Shown one piece after another: positions 51,536 through 60,687 of a stretch of 64,000 nucleotides of DNA. The stretch is from Nocardioides sp. T2.26MG-1 (lineage in GTDB: Bacteria > Actinomycetota > Actinomycetes > Propionibacteriales > Nocardioidaceae). Location: the NCBI RefSeq assembly GCF_950101795.1, contig NZ_CATNLZ010000032.1, positions 1 to 64,000 of the forward strand, read 5' to 3'. The notes beneath the pieces were generated by a model that had not been told where the DNA came from, made no database searches, and worked only from the letters and a program-made list of their open reading frames with translations. The translations under genes were made by a program, and so were the position numbers. Each line of letters opens with the position of its first letter. Within the stretch, counting starts at the first letter, position 1.

Positions 51536-52624
51536 ATGACCCCCGACCCCACCCCGTACGACGCCGTCCTGCTGGTGTCCTTCGGAGGACCCGAGGCCCC
51601 CGAGGACGTGGTGCCGTTCCTCGAGAACGTCACCCGCGGCCGGGGCATCCCGCGCGAGCGGCTCGAAGAGGTCGGCCAGCACTACTACGGCTTCGGCGGC
51701 CGCTCGCCGATCAACGATCAGAACCGCGCATTCCTGGCCGCGCTGCGCGAGGACCTGGCCGGCGCCGGGATCGACCTCCCCGTCTACTGGGGCAACCGCA
51801 ACTGGGATCCCTACCTGGCCGACACGCTGCGGCAGATGGCCGCCGACGGCGTGACCCGGGCGGCCTGCTTCGTGACCAGCGCCTACTCGTCGTACTCCAG
51901 CTGCCGGCAGTACCGCGAGAACCTCTTCGACGCCGTCGCCGACGTGCCGGGCGCACCGGTGCTGGACAAGCTGCGGCACTACTTCAACCACCCCGGCTTC
52001 GTGGAGCCGATGGTCGACGCCACCCTCGCGGCGCTCGCCGACCTCCCCGAGCAGGTCCGCGACCAGGCCCACCTGGTGTTCGTCACGCACTCGGTGCCGC
52101 TGACCATGAACGACGGCAGCGGGCCCGACGGTGGCGCGTACGTCGACCAGCACCTCAGCGTCGTCGAGGAGATCGTCGAGCGGATCCTCCAGGAGACCGG
52201 CCGGCGCCACCACCACGAGCTTGCCTACTGCTCGCGGTCCGGTGCGCCGCACATCCCGTGGCTCGAGCCCGACGTCAACGACCACCTCCGGCAGCTGCAC
52301 GCCGACGGCGCGCCCGCTGTCGTGATGGTGCCGATCGGCTTCGTGTCCGACCACATGGAGGTCGTCTACGACCTCGACACCGAGGCGCTGGCGACCGCCG
52401 CCGAGATCGGGCTGCCCGCGATGCGCGCCGCCACCGCGGGTGTCGACCCGCGGTTCGTCGCGACGGTGCGCGACCTGCTGCTCGAGCGGGCCGCGGTCGA
52501 GCGCGGCGAGGACGTGGTCCGGGCTGCGGTGGGTCGGTGGCCGGCGTGCTGGGACCGCTGTCCGGCGGGCTGCTGCCCCAACCCGCGCGCCGAGCGGCCG
52601 GCGCTGGCGGGCGCCGACTCATGA
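51536..52624 (+). CDS. hemH: Ferrochelatase (coproporphyrin type, [2Fe-2S])
   Basis: A 362-residue iron chelatase of the actinobacterial type, which inserts Fe2+ into coproporphyrin III in the coproporphyrin-dependent heme route. [26 protein letters not shown] opens the protein (residues 10-35). [11 protein letters not shown] near 85, [11 protein letters not shown] near 182-192 (catalytic His), and [19 protein letters not shown] near 263-281 follow. The C-terminal [14 protein letters not shown] carries the cysteines that hold the [2Fe-2S] cluster found in actinobacterial ferrochelatases. It is followed without gap by an inositol monophosphatase. No other heme genes are in the window. Confidence 0.95.
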   Translation: MTPDPTPYDAVLLVSFGGPEAPEDVVPFLENVTRGRGIPRERLEEVGQHYYGFGGRSPINDQNRAFLAALREDLAGAGIDLPVYWGNRNWDPYLADTLRQMAADGVTRAACFVTSAYSSYSSCRQYRENLFDAVADVPGAPVLDKLRHYFNHPGFVEPMVDATLAALADLPEQVRDQAHLVFVTHSVPLTMNDGSGPDGGAYVDQHLSVVEEIVERILQETGRRHHHELAYCSRSGAPHIPWLEPDVNDHLRQLHADGAPAVVMVPIGFVSDHMEVVYDLDTEALATAAEIGLPAMRAATAGVDPRFVATVRDLLLERAAVERGEDVVRAAVGRWPACWDRCPAGCCPNPRAERPALAGADS

Positions 52625-53487
52625 GCCGGCCGTTCGGCACCGAGATCGAGCCGTCCAACGCGTCGCTGGCGCAGCTGGCGCTCGAGGTCGCCCGCGAGGC
52701 GGCGGAGCTGGTCCGCGGCCGCCGGGCGGCCGGGGTGACGGTGGCCGCCACCAAGTCCAGCGAGGTCGATATCGTCACCGAGGCCGACCGGGCCAGCGAG
52801 CGGCTGATCCGGCGCCTGATCGCCGCCCGCCGCCCGGACGACGGGTTTGTGGGGGAGGAGGGCGACGACGTCGTCGCCCGCAACGGCATCCGGTGGATCG
52901 TCGACCCGATCGACGGCACCGTGAACTTCCTCTACGACCTGCCGCAGTACGCCGTGTCCATTGCGGCCGAGCGCGAGGGCGAGATCGTCGCGGGTGTGGT
53001 GCTCAACGTCGCGAGCGGGGTCGAGTACGTCGGGCACCTGGCCGACCTCCTCGAGCGCGGCGGCGCGGCCGCGCGGGCCACCCGCGACGGCACCCCGCTC
53101 GCCGTACGCGCCCCGACGCCGCTGCACCTCCGGCTGGTCGGCACCGGCTTCAACTACGACGCCCGGATCCGCGGCCTGCAGGCCGCGGCGCTGGTGCGGC
53201 TGATCACCCGGGTCCGCGACATCCGCCGGTTCGGGTCGTGCGCTCTGGACCTGTGCCATCTGGCCGAGGGCTCGCTCGACGGCTACGTCGAGGAGGGCGT
53301 GAACCTGTGGGACCACGCCGCCGGCGGCCTGATCGCGCAGATCGCGGGCGCCCGGCTCGAGCACCTGCCCGGGGTCGGCGGCAGCGACCTCGTCGTGTGT
53401 GCTCCGACACACGGTTTCGACGAGCTGGTCGCGGCCGTTCAGGAATCGGGTTTCACGGCCGATGAAGGCGTGCGGAGCGGGGAATAG
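52621..53487 (+). CDS. Inositol monophosphatase family protein
   Basis: A 288-residue IMPase-superfamily enzyme. Metal-site motifs are [16 protein letters not shown] (near 79-84) and [17 protein letters not shown] (near 97-113), the family signature. [18 protein letters not shown] (near 225-242) is the second signature with Asp. It dephosphorylates inositol phosphate or a related sugar phosphate such as histidinol phosphate; inositol is required for mycothiol. The ATG shares ATGA with the ferrochelatase stop, so translation is coupled. Confidence 0.93.
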   Translation: MSRPFGTEIEPSNASLAQLALEVAREAAELVRGRRAAGVTVAATKSSEVDIVTEADRASERLIRRLIAARRPDDGFVGEEGDDVVARNGIRWIVDPIDGTVNFLYDLPQYAVSIAAEREGEIVAGVVLNVASGVEYVGHLADLLERGGAAARATRDGTPLAVRAPTPLHLRLVGTGFNYDARIRGLQAAALVRLITRVRDIRRFGSCALDLCHLAEGSLDGYVEEGVNLWDHAAGGLIAQIAGARLEHLPGVGGSDLVVCAPTHGFDELVAAVQESGFTADEGVRSGE

Positions 53488-53636
53488 GCGCCTGTCACCC
53501 GATGTTCATGCCCCGCGACGTGGAGGCGGTGTGCGACATCCGGCCCTGATGGTGCACAATCTGCCGCGCCGACCGTGCCGCATCGGCACGTGACGACAAG
53601 ACGTGGGGCAGCAGGTTCCAGGGGAGTGAGTGACGG

Positions 53637-53927
53637 ATGGCGACTGACTACGACGCACCGCGCAAGAACGAGGACGAGCAGTCCGAGGAGAGCATCGAGG
53701 AGCTCAAGGCGCGGCGCCACGACAAGAACTCGGGCAAGGTCGACGAGGACGAGGCGGAGGCCGCCGAGTCCTTCGAGCTGCCCGGCGCCGACCTGTCGCA
53801 CGAGGAGCTCGCGGTCGAGGTGAAGCCCAAGCAGGACGACGAGTTCACCTGCATGAGCTGCTTCCTGGTCCACCACCGCAGCCAGCTGGCGGACCCGAAG
53901 AAGATGATCTGCCGCGACTGCGCCTGA
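53637..53927 (+). CDS. DUF4193 domain-containing protein
   Basis: A 96-residue actinobacterial protein, highly charged. ATDYDAPRKNEDEQSEESIEELKARR opens the sequence, an acidic central stretch follows, and the C-terminus has FTCMSCFLVHHRSQLADPKKMICRDCA, whose CxxC and CxxC pairs make a probable zinc ribbon. Function unknown; homologues are usually beside dut and DUF3093 genes as here, and highly expressed. The 149 bases upstream contain its promoter; I see CACAAT near 53557 as a weak -10. A strong terminator follows. Confidence 0.9.
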   Translation: MATDYDAPRKNEDEQSEESIEELKARRHDKNSGKVDEDEAEAAESFELPGADLSHEELAVEVKPKQDDEFTCMSCFLVHHRSQLADPKKMICRDCA

Positions 53928-53953
53928 TCGAGCGCGGCACCAGAGCGACGCCA

Positions 53954-53986
53954 GAAGGCCGCGGACCCGAGGGGTCCGCGGCCTTC
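53954..53986 (+). terminator. Perfect 15-bp hairpin after the DUF4193 gene
   Basis: GAAGGCCGCGGACCC, loop GAG, then the exact complement ending CCTTC. It separates the convergent DUF4193 and DUF4235 genes. Confidence 0.8.
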
Positions 53987-54003
53987 GGCCTGTTCAGGGC
54001 GTA

Positions 54004-54300
54004 TCAGGCCCGCTGGTCGTCCTTGCGGAGGTCGGGGGGCAGATGGCCGGTGGAGCGGGCGTAGTAGGACGCCGCGCGGCGCTGGGCGACCATCCGCGCG
54101 AGGCCGATCGCCGTACCGCTCGCGATCGCCCACGCCACCGCCTCGCGGATGTCGACGTCGGGGTCGGCGGGGTTCTCCGGCGGCTTCTTGCCGGTCGCGA
54201 TCGTCCACCCCTTGTCGATCGCCTTCTTGGCGAACGCCGCGGCGCCGAGCGCGGACACGAGCGAGAACACGGTCCAGATCTTGGATCCTCCAGATGCCAT
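54004..54300 (-). CDS. DUF4235 domain-containing protein
   Basis: A 98-residue protein with hydrophobic segments near 7-24 (IWTVFSLVSALGAAAFAK) and 52-70 (AVAWAIASGTAIGLARMV). The conserved GWTIATGKKPPENPADPDVDIREA lies between them. Function unknown; the pattern suggests a small membrane-associated protein. ATG 54300 has TACTGT six bases upstream on the minus strand, fitting leaderless start. Confidence 0.88.
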   Translation of the reverse strand: MASGGSKIWTVFSLVSALGAAAFAKKAIDKGWTIATGKKPPENPADPDVDIREAVAWAIASGTAIGLARMVAQRRAASYYARSTGHLPPDLRKDDQRA

Positions 54301-54370
54301 GGCCGAACAGTACCCAGGGCCGGTCCGGTCAACCCGCCCGCGTCGGCTCGACGGCGTCAGCCCGCGTGGG

Positions 54371-54832
54371 TCAGCCCGCGTGGGTCAGGGCGGTGAGCGC
54401 GCGGGCCAGCTCCTCGGGGTGCCGGGTGGCGACCAGCCAGTACGGCGTGGGGTCGGCCGGGTCGGTGATCTCCACCTTCACGGCCCGCTTGAGGTAGGGC
54501 CGCAGCACCAGGTAGGCACGCGCGTCGGCCTCCACGCCCGCGGCACGCCGGGTCTCCTCGGCGTCCAGCACCGTCGCGGTCCCCAGGAACGCCGCCGCGA
54601 TGTGTGCCCGACCGGCGCGGAACGTGCCGTCCGCGACCGCCAGGTGCACCGAGCCGTAGGACCAGAGTGCTGCGACGAGCAGCGCCACCATCACGGCCGT
54701 GACCAGCCACGCGGCCAGCGCCGGCAGGGCGACGACCACGGCCAGCCAGAACGTCGCGACCAGCATCGTGCCCTGCACCCACCAGCGCAGCGGCACACCG
54801 AGGCGCTCGCGGTAGGCCGGGGTCAGGGTCAC
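54371..54832 (-). CDS. DUF3093 domain-containing membrane protein
   Basis: A 153-residue protein, start at GTG 54832 eight bases past [31 protein letters not shown] opens the sequence; two adjacent hydrophobic segments (about 20-40 and 43-62) form a hairpin in the membrane. The rest is a PH-like beta domain: [55 protein letters not shown]. The family is nearly universal in actinobacteria, next to dut, function unknown. A 14-base duplication (TCAGCCCGCGTGGG) covers the stop codon. Confidence 0.88.
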   Translation of the reverse strand: MTLTPAYRERLGVPLRWWVQGTMLVATFWLAVVVALPALAAWLVTAVMVALLVAALWSYGSVHLAVADGTFRAGRAHIAAAFLGTATVLDAEETRRAAGVEADARAYLVLRPYLKRAVKVEITDPADPTPYWLVATRHPEELARALTALTHAG

Positions 54833-54884
54833 GGGCGGAATCCTTCCATCCCGGGCCCCGGCCCGGCCGGTAGGGTCCGGCGAC

Positions 54885-55343
54885 GTGAGCATCCACGACC
54901 TCGAGATCCTCGTGCAGCGCCTCGACCCGGACCTGCCGCTGCCGTCGTACGCCCATCCCGGCGACGCGGGCGCCGACCTGCTCACGACCGTCGACGTGAC
55001 GCTGGCGCCGGGGGAGCGGGCGATGGTGCCGACCGGGATCGCGATCGCGCTCCCCGACGGGTACGCCGCGTTCGTGCACCCGCGTTCGGGGCTCGCCGCC
55101 CGCCACGGCCTGTCGATCGTCAACGCGCCGGGCACCGTGGACGCGGGCTACCGCGGCGAGATCAAGGTGATGCTGGTCAACCACGACCCCCGCGAGCAGA
55201 TCGAGCTGCGCCGCGGCGACCGCATCGCGCAGCTGGTCGTGCAGCGCGTCGAGCGCGCCCGGTTCAGCGAGGTGGGGGAACTCCCCGACTCGGTCCGTGG
55301 CGCCGGGGGCTACGGTTCTACCGGAGGCTTCGGTCCGTCCTGA
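54885..55343 (+). CDS. dut: dUTP diphosphatase
   Basis: A 152-residue trimeric dUTPase that hydrolyses dUTP to dUMP, preventing uracil incorporation. All five motifs are seen: [51 protein letters not shown] and [10 protein letters not shown] at the C-terminus. GTG 54885 is preceded by TAGGGT (54871-54876) and eight bases. It is divergent from the DUF3093 gene and followed by the DUF3710/OB-fold/DUF3159 group, the usual actinobacterial order. Confidence 0.96.
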   Translation: MSIHDLEILVQRLDPDLPLPSYAHPGDAGADLLTTVDVTLAPGERAMVPTGIAIALPDGYAAFVHPRSGLAARHGLSIVNAPGTVDAGYRGEIKVMLVNHDPREQIELRRGDRIAQLVVQRVERARFSEVGELPDSVRGAGGYGSTGGFGPS

Positions 55344-55374
55344 CCGTGCTGTGATCCCCGATCGAGGAGTGTTC

Positions 55375-56025
55375 GTGAAGTTCCGTCGCAAGTCTGCCGA
55401 CTCCGAGGCAGCGGCCGAGCCCGGCCTCACGGCCGAGGACGCTGCCGCCGAGGACGCCGCAGCCGCGTCCGGTCCGCTGGATATCGACGACATCCCGGAC
55501 CACGACCACCTGCAGCGGGTCGACCTCGGCTCGATGCTGATCGCGCCCGTCGACGGCCTCGAGCTGCGGCTGCAGGTCGACGAGGACGAGGAGGAGGTCC
55601 AGGCCGTCGTGCTCGCCGGCCCCGAGGGCGCCCTCGAGCTGCGTGCCTTCGCCGCGCCGCGCGGCGGTGATCTCTGGGGCGAGATCCGCCCGCGGCTGGC
55701 CGCCGACTACGCCCAGCGCGGTGGCACCGCCACCGAGCGTGAGGGCCGCTTCGGCACCGAGCTCGTCTGCCAGCTCACCGTGCGCACCCAGGACGGCCGC
55801 ACCGGCAACCAGCCCTCGCGGGTCATCGGGGTCAACGGCTCGCGCTGGATGCTGCGTGCCACGCTGCTCGGCAAGCCGGCCGTCGACGTCGACGCGTCCG
55901 GGCCGTGGGAGGACGCGATCGCGAAGGTCGTGATCCGCCGCGGTGCGCAGGCGATGCCGGTGGGCGCCGCGCTCCCGCTGACGATGCCGCCTCGCGAGCA
56001 GCTCGTCGAGCGCTCGGACGCCTAG
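55375..56025 (+). CDS. DUF3710 domain-containing protein
   Basis: A 216-residue soluble protein. GTG 55375 is six bases after GAGGAG. An acidic N-terminus (AEDAAAEDAAAA) precedes the DUF3710 domain: RVDLGSMLIAPVDGLELRLQVDE near 50-72, then LELRAFAAPRGGDLWGEIRP, and NGSRWMLRATLLGKPAV. No transmembrane helix is present. Function unknown. It is syntenic with dut and with the OB-fold and DUF3159 genes downstream throughout actinobacteria. The TAG stop is part of the -10 box of the next gene. Confidence 0.9.
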   Translation: MKFRRKSADSEAAAEPGLTAEDAAAEDAAAASGPLDIDDIPDHDHLQRVDLGSMLIAPVDGLELRLQVDEDEEEVQAVVLAGPEGALELRAFAAPRGGDLWGEIRPRLAADYAQRGGTATEREGRFGTELVCQLTVRTQDGRTGNQPSRVIGVNGSRWMLRATLLGKPAVDVDASGPWEDAIAKVVIRRGAQAMPVGAALPLTMPPREQLVERSDA

Positions 56026-56034
56026 GCTCTCCCC

Positions 56035-56397
56035 ATGGCAGAGCGGAGCCGGCTGCGGCGCAGCATCAGTCGATGGGCGGACGCCGGTGACCAGCACGCC
56101 CGCGACATGCGGCGGGCCTACGGCGACGACAGCCTCAACCGGATCGGCGAGGCGCCCGAACGCGAGCCGGTGCGGCTGCGCGGCACGCTGCGCACGGTCA
56201 CCCTGCGACCCCGCGGCGGCGTGCCCGCCCTCGAGGCCGAGCTGTACGACGGCACCGGCACCGTCACGGTGATCTGGCTCGGCCGCCGCCGGATCGGCGG
56301 CATCGTGCCCGGCCGGTCGCTGGAGATCCGCGGCCGGATCGGGCGCCACGACGGCCACCGGGTCGTCTACAACCCGCGCTACGAGCTGATGCCGTGA
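56035..56397 (+). CDS. OB-fold nucleic-acid-binding domain protein
   Basis: A 120-residue protein with a single OB fold: VRLRGTLRTVTLRPRGGVPALEAELYDGTGTVTVIWLGRRRIGGIVPGRSLEIRGRIG (residues 46-103, several strands), resembling the tRNA_anti-like domain of DNA polymerase III alpha or RecG. The N-terminal 40 residues are basic and helical. It may bind single-stranded DNA or RNA, but there is no direct evidence. ATG follows TAGGCT (56023-56028) plus six bases. The stop overlaps the DUF3159 GTG by four bases. Confidence 0.88.
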   Translation: MAERSRLRRSISRWADAGDQHARDMRRAYGDDSLNRIGEAPEREPVRLRGTLRTVTLRPRGGVPALEAELYDGTGTVTVIWLGRRRIGGIVPGRSLEIRGRIGRHDGHRVVYNPRYELMP

Positions 56398-57107
56398 GCG
56401 AGCCACCAGCGCACGTGCCGCCGAGCGTCGACACCGTCGAGGCCGTGGTCCGGGCCCAGATCACGCGCGCCCTCGGCGGCCGGCGCGGCATGGTCGAGGC
56501 CGCGGTGCCCACGATCATCTTCACGGTGCTCTGGCTCTCGACCAAGGAGCTGCGGCTCGCGCTCGCGTCGAGCATCGCGGTGGCGGTGGTGCTGCTCGTG
56601 GCGCGCCTGGTGCAGCGCACGACCGTGCAGTTCGTCCTCAACGCGCTGTTCGGCATCGGGATCGGCTGGCTGTTCGTGACGATCTCGGCGCGCCAGGGCG
56701 GCAGCGAGAACGACCAGGCCCTCGCCTACTTCCTGCCCGGGCTGATCTACAACACCGGCTACACGGTGGTGCTGTCGCTGACCTGCCTGATCGGGTGGCC
56801 CCTGGTGGGCTTCATGGTCGGCAGCGTGACCGGCGACCCGACCGCCTGGCACCAGGACCGCCAGATCGTGCGGCTGTGCACGACGCTGACCTGGCTGCTC
56901 GCGATCCCGTGCTTCGTCCGGGTGGTCGTGCAGGCGCCGATCTGGTTCGCCGGCAAGTCCGGCTCGATCGACCCCGACTCCGCGGTCGCGGCCCTGGGCA
57001 TCCTCAAGATCGGGATGGGCTGGCCGCTCCAGCTCGCCGCGCTCGCCGCGATGGCGTGGGTGCTGACCCGCAACAAGACCCCCGTGAGCGGCGACACCCG
57101 ACGTTGA
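56394..57107 (+). CDS. DUF3159 domain-containing membrane protein
   Basis: A 237-residue membrane protein with six hydrophobic segments. The conserved N-terminal motif is QITRALGGRRGMVEAAVPTIIFTVLW (residues 22-47). Later landmarks are NALFGIGIGWLF, YFLPGLIYNTGY and the helix-flanking WPLVGFMVG. The fold resembles an intracellular septation protein A (YciB-like) family. Function unknown. GTG start with four-base overlap of the previous stop. The stop codon lies inside the terminator at 57103-57194. Confidence 0.88.
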   Translation: MSEPPAHVPPSVDTVEAVVRAQITRALGGRRGMVEAAVPTIIFTVLWLSTKELRLALASSIAVAVVLLVARLVQRTTVQFVLNALFGIGIGWLFVTISARQGGSENDQALAYFLPGLIYNTGYTVVLSLTCLIGWPLVGFMVGSVTGDPTAWHQDRQIVRLCTTLTWLLAIPCFVRVVVQAPIWFAGKSGSIDPDSAVAALGILKIGMGWPLQLAALAAMAWVLTRNKTPVSGDTRR

Positions 57108-57194
57108 GTCGGGAGTTCTGACGCTTCAGTCGGGAGTTCTGGGTGACCTCCCGACCACAACTCCCGACTCGACCGTCACAAGTCCCGACTCAAC
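57103..57194. terminator. Nested four-copy inverted repeat, bidirectional terminator
   Basis: The core AGTCGGGAGTT occurs twice forward (starting near 57107 and 57128) and, with small changes, twice reversed (near 57159 and 57180). The outer arms GTTGAGTCGGGA / TCCCGACTCAAC pair 57103-57114 with 57183-57194; inner arms pair within. Both flanking genes have their stop codons in the outer arms. Confidence 0.75.
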
Positions 57195-57861
57195 CGCCGT
57201 GGCCGGAGGGGGCGAGGATCCGCTCGAGGTTGTCCTCGATGTCGGAGGAGACGACGAAGAGCAGTTCGTCACCGGCCTCGACCGGCTGCTCGGCGTCGGG
57301 CACGTAGACCTGGCCGTCGCGCAGGATCGTCACGAGCGCGCAGTTCTCGGGGAACGGGATCAGCCCCGCGGGCTTCCCGACGTACGGCGAGTCCGCGGGC
57401 AGCGTCATCTCGACCAGGTTGGCGTTGCCCTGGCGGAACGTGAACAGCCGCACCAGGTCGCCCACGGTCACGGCCTCCTCGACCAGGGCGGACATGATGC
57501 GCGGGGTCGACACGTTGACGTCGACTCCCCAGGCCTCGGTGAACAGCCACTCGTTGTTGGGGTGGTTGACCCGGCCGACCGTGCGCGGCACGCCGAACTC
57601 GGTCTTGGCCAGCAGCGAGGTCACCAGGTTGGCCTTGTCGTCACCGGTCGCCGCGATGACCACGTCGCACTGGTCGAGTCGCGCCTCCTCGAGCGAGGAC
57701 ATCTCGCAGGAGTCGGCCAGCAGCCACTCGGCGTCGGGGACCCGCTCGGGCTTGATCGAGTCGGGGTTCTTGTCGATCAGCAGGATGTCATGGCCGTTCA
57801 TGATCAGCTCGCGGGCGATCGACCGTCCGACCGCGCCCGCTCCGGCGATGGCGACTCGCAT
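57190..57861 (-). CDS. trkA: TrkA-type potassium uptake regulator, second gene
   Basis: A 223-residue RCK protein. The N-terminal Rossmann domain is MRVAIAGAGAVGRSIARELI with GxGxxG and ends near 135. The C-terminal TrkA_C domain (about 140-220) has SPYVGKPAGLIPF and DELLFVVSSD. It binds NAD(H) or ATP and gates a Trk/Ktr or other K+ transporter. It is the promoter-distal of two related genes (7-base gap), the pair diverging from a KimA-like importer. In many actinobacteria both form a CeoBC-like unit. Confidence 0.93.
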   Translation of the reverse strand: MRVAIAGAGAVGRSIARELIMNGHDILLIDKNPDSIKPERVPDAEWLLADSCEMSSLEEARLDQCDVVIAATGDDKANLVTSLLAKTEFGVPRTVGRVNHPNNEWLFTEAWGVDVNVSTPRIMSALVEEAVTVGDLVRLFTFRQGNANLVEMTLPADSPYVGKPAGLIPFPENCALVTILRDGQVYVPDAEQPVEAGDELLFVVSSDIEDNLERILAPSGHGG

Positions 57862-57868
57862 GGCTCAC

Positions 57869-58531
57869 TCAGCTTTCGTCGGGTCCGCTGTCGATGACCT
57901 GGTAGGCGCGGGGGGCGTTGTCCTCGCGCATGGCGACGTGGAGGATGTCGCCCTCCTGGATCACGCTGTCGCGGTTGGGCAGCATGCCCTCGCCGAGCCG
58001 GTCGATCCAGGCGATCCGGCAGCCGACCTGCTGCTGGAACAGGATGGTCCGGTGCCCGATCCAGGCGTCGGAGGCCGGGAGCTGGTCGACCCGGATCGTG
58101 CCCGAGGGGTCGCGGAAGTCCGGCTCGGCGCCGGCCGGCAGCAGCCGGCGGAGCACCTGGTCCGCGGTCCACTTCACGGTTGCGACCGTGGTGATGCCGA
58201 GCCGCTGGTAGACCTCGGCGCGTCCGGGGTCGTAGATGCGGGCGACGACCTGCTGGATGCCGAACGTCTCGCGGGCGACCCGGGCGGCGATGATGTTGGA
58301 GTTGTCGCCGCTGGAGACCGCGGCGAACGCGTCGGCCCGGCGGATGCCGGCCTTCTCCAGGACCTCCTGGTCGAACCCCTGACCGGTCACCTTGTCGCCG
58401 TTGAACCCGGGGCCGAGGCGGCGGAACGCGTCCGGCTCGCTGTCGATCACGGACACGGTGTGGTTGCGGTCCTCGAGGCTGCGGGCCAGCGTCGAGCCGA
58501 CCCGCCCACAGCCCATGATCACGACGTGCAC
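57869..58531 (-). CDS. trkA: TrkA-type potassium uptake regulator, first gene
   Basis: A 220-residue RCK protein with N-terminal HVVIMGCGRVGSTLARSL and the acidic end of strand 2 (SVIDSEPDAF). The TrkA_C domain spans about 135-215, with ASDAWIGHRTILFQ and GDILHVAMRED. Together with the second gene it resembles the mycobacterial CeoB/CeoC pair. GTG 58531 has TAGCGT seven bases upstream on the minus strand, a leaderless start. The divergent transporter gene starts 84 bases away, so both promoters are in that short interval. Confidence 0.93.
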   Translation of the reverse strand: MHVVIMGCGRVGSTLARSLEDRNHTVSVIDSEPDAFRRLGPGFNGDKVTGQGFDQEVLEKAGIRRADAFAAVSSGDNSNIIAARVARETFGIQQVVARIYDPGRAEVYQRLGITTVATVKWTADQVLRRLLPAGAEPDFRDPSGTIRVDQLPASDAWIGHRTILFQQQVGCRIAWIDRLGEGMLPNRDSVIQEGDILHVAMREDNAPRAYQVIDSGPDES

Positions 58532-58600
58532 GTCGCAGACGCTACCGCAGGTTCTCGGGCTCTCCGCGCAGGTAACTCACCGAATGGATCGTTCAAGGTC

Positions 58601-58606
58601 TAGCCT
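58601..58606 (+). promoter_or_regulatory. -10 element of the KimA-like importer
   Basis: TAGCCT with eight bases to GTG 58615. No ribosome-binding site, so the mRNA is probably leaderless. Confidence 0.5.
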
Positions 58607-58614
58607 TTCCCGTC

Positions 58615-60663
58615 GTGGGTGTCGGCGACGTATCGAAACGGATCCTGCTGGGGCGCAAGCTGCGCAGCTCCCAGCTGGGAGAGACGCTCCTTCCCAAACG
58701 CATCGCGCTGCCGGTTTTCGCGAGCGACGCCCTCTCGTCCGTGGCGTACGCGCCCGACGAGGTCTTCATCATGCTGTCGTTGGCCGGCGCGTCGGCCTAC
58801 GTCTGGTCGTGGAAGATCGGCATCGCCGTCGCGCTGGTGCTGGCGGCCGTGGTGGCGTCGTACCGCCAGACCGTGCACGCCTACCCCAGCGGCGGCGGCG
58901 ACTACGAGGTCGCGACCGTCAACCTCGGCCAGACCGCCGGGGCCACGGTCGCGAGCGCCCTGCTGGTCGACTACGTGCTCACCGTCGCGGTCTCGATCTC
59001 CTCGGGCGCGCAGTACGCCGCCTCGGCCATCGACGCGCTCAGCGGCCACGAGGCGATGTTCGCCTCGCTCATGGTGATCCTCCTGATGGCGATGAACCTG
59101 CGTGGCATCCGCGAGTCCGGCACCTTCTTCGCGATCCCGACGTACGCATTCATGGTCGCGATCCTCGGGATGTGCGCCTACGGACTGATCGAGCTCGCCA
59201 GCGGGCGGCTTCCCGACGTCTCGAGCGCCGAGCTCACGATCGAGCCGGCGCCTGGCTACGGCGACTCGATGACGACGTTCGCGCTGCTGTTCCTGCTGGC
59301 CCGCGCCTTCTCGTCGGGCTGTGCGGCGCTGACCGGTGTCGAGGCGATCTCCAACGGTGTCCCGGCCTTCCGCCGGCCGAAGAGCAAGAACGCCGCCACC
59401 ACGCTGCTCCTGCTCGGCATGATCGCGGTCTCGATGATGGTGAGCGTCATCGTGCTGGCCAAGCAGATGGGTCTGCAGCTGGTCGACCCCAGCGAGCTCG
59501 AACGGCTTACCCGCAACGGCGAGCCGGTCCCGGCCGGCTACGACCAGCACACGGTGATCGCGCAGATCGCCGACGCCGTCTTCCACAACTTCCCGGCCGG
59601 CTTCTACTTCGTGGTCACGGTGACCGGCGTGATCCTGGTGCTCGCCGCGAACACGGCCTTCAACGGCTTCCCGGTGCTCGGCTCGATCCTCGCCAAGGAC
59701 GGCTATGCGCCCCGGGCGCTCGGCTCGCGCGGCGACAGGCTCGCCTACAGCAACGGCATCGTGTTCCTCGCGGTGATGGCGATCATCCTGATCCAGGTCT
59801 TCAACGCCGAGACCACCCGGCTGATCCAGCTCTACATCGTGGGCGTGTTCGTGTCCTTCAACCTCAGCCAGCTCGGCATGATCCGGCACTGGACCCGCCA
59901 CCTGCAGACCGAGAAGGACCCCGCCGAGCGCCGCCGCATGGTGCGGTCGCGGACGATCAACGCCATCGGGCTCACGTTCACCGCGGTGGTGCTGGTGATC
60001 GTGCTGATCACCAAGTTCCTCGCGGGTGCGTGGATCACGATCCTCGCGATGATCGTGTTCTTCGTGATCATGCGGGCGATCCGGCGCCACTACGACAGCG
60101 TCAACGACGAGCTCGCGGCCGACGAGGAGGACAAGGTCCTCCCGACCCGGGTGCACGCGATCGTGCTGGTGTCCAAGCTGCACAAGCCGACGCTGCGGGC
60201 GCTGGCCTTCGCCAAGGCGACCCGGCCCAATCTGCTGGAGGGCGTCTACGTCTCCGCCGACCCCGAGGCCACCAACCGGCTCCTGGAGGAGTGGGACGAG
60301 CGCAACCTGGGCGTCCCCCTCAAGGTCCTGCACTCGCCCTACCGCGAGCTGGTGCGGCCGATCGTGGAGTACGTCACCGAGATCCGCAAGGCCAACCCCC
60401 GCGGGGTCGTCGCGGTCTACATCCCCGAGTACGTCGTCGGCCGGTGGTGGGAGCAGCTGCTGCACAACCAGACCGCGCTGCGGCTCAAGGGCCGGCTGCT
60501 GTTCGCGCCGGGCGTGATGGTCACCTCCGTGCCGTACCAGCTGCGCTCCTCGGAGCTCGTCCGCGAGCGTGAGGAGCGCGAGGGCGTGTGGGTGCGGCCC
60601 GGTGAGCTGCGGCTCGGCAACGTCGCCGAGCGCCCTCCGACGGACCGGCAGGTGCAGAAGTGA
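58615..60663 (+). CDS. APC-superfamily permease, KimA-like potassium importer
   Basis: A 682-residue protein with 12 transmembrane helices (about 35-475) and a C-terminal cytosolic domain (about 490-650). The start LLGRKLRSSQLGETLLPKRIALPVFASDALSSVAYAPDEVFIML closely follows B. subtilis KimA and related APC proteins. SYRQTVHAYPSGGGDYEVA is the conserved TM3 loop. KimA is a proton-coupled, high-affinity K+ importer regulated by cyclic di-AMP. The divergent TrkA pair strengthens a potassium role; general amino acid transport remains possible. GTG start, leaderless pattern. Confidence 0.88.
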   Translation: MGVGDVSKRILLGRKLRSSQLGETLLPKRIALPVFASDALSSVAYAPDEVFIMLSLAGASAYVWSWKIGIAVALVLAAVVASYRQTVHAYPSGGGDYEVATVNLGQTAGATVASALLVDYVLTVAVSISSGAQYAASAIDALSGHEAMFASLMVILLMAMNLRGIRESGTFFAIPTYAFMVAILGMCAYGLIELASGRLPDVSSAELTIEPAPGYGDSMTTFALLFLLARAFSSGCAALTGVEAISNGVPAFRRPKSKNAATTLLLLGMIAVSMMVSVIVLAKQMGLQLVDPSELERLTRNGEPVPAGYDQHTVIAQIADAVFHNFPAGFYFVVTVTGVILVLAANTAFNGFPVLGSILAKDGYAPRALGSRGDRLAYSNGIVFLAVMAIILIQVFNAETTRLIQLYIVGVFVSFNLSQLGMIRHWTRHLQTEKDPAERRRMVRSRTINAIGLTFTAVVLVIVLITKFLAGAWITILAMIVFFVIMRAIRRHYDSVNDELAADEEDKVLPTRVHAIVLVSKLHKPTLRALAFAKATRPNLLEGVYVSADPEATNRLLEEWDERNLGVPLKVLHSPYRELVRPIVEYVTEIRKANPRGVVAVYIPEYVVGRWWEQLLHNQTALRLKGRLLFAPGVMVTSVPYQLRSSELVREREEREGVWVRPGELRLGNVAERPPTDRQVQK

Positions 60664-60687
60664 GCGCCGAGCCCGGTCGTCGTCCCG

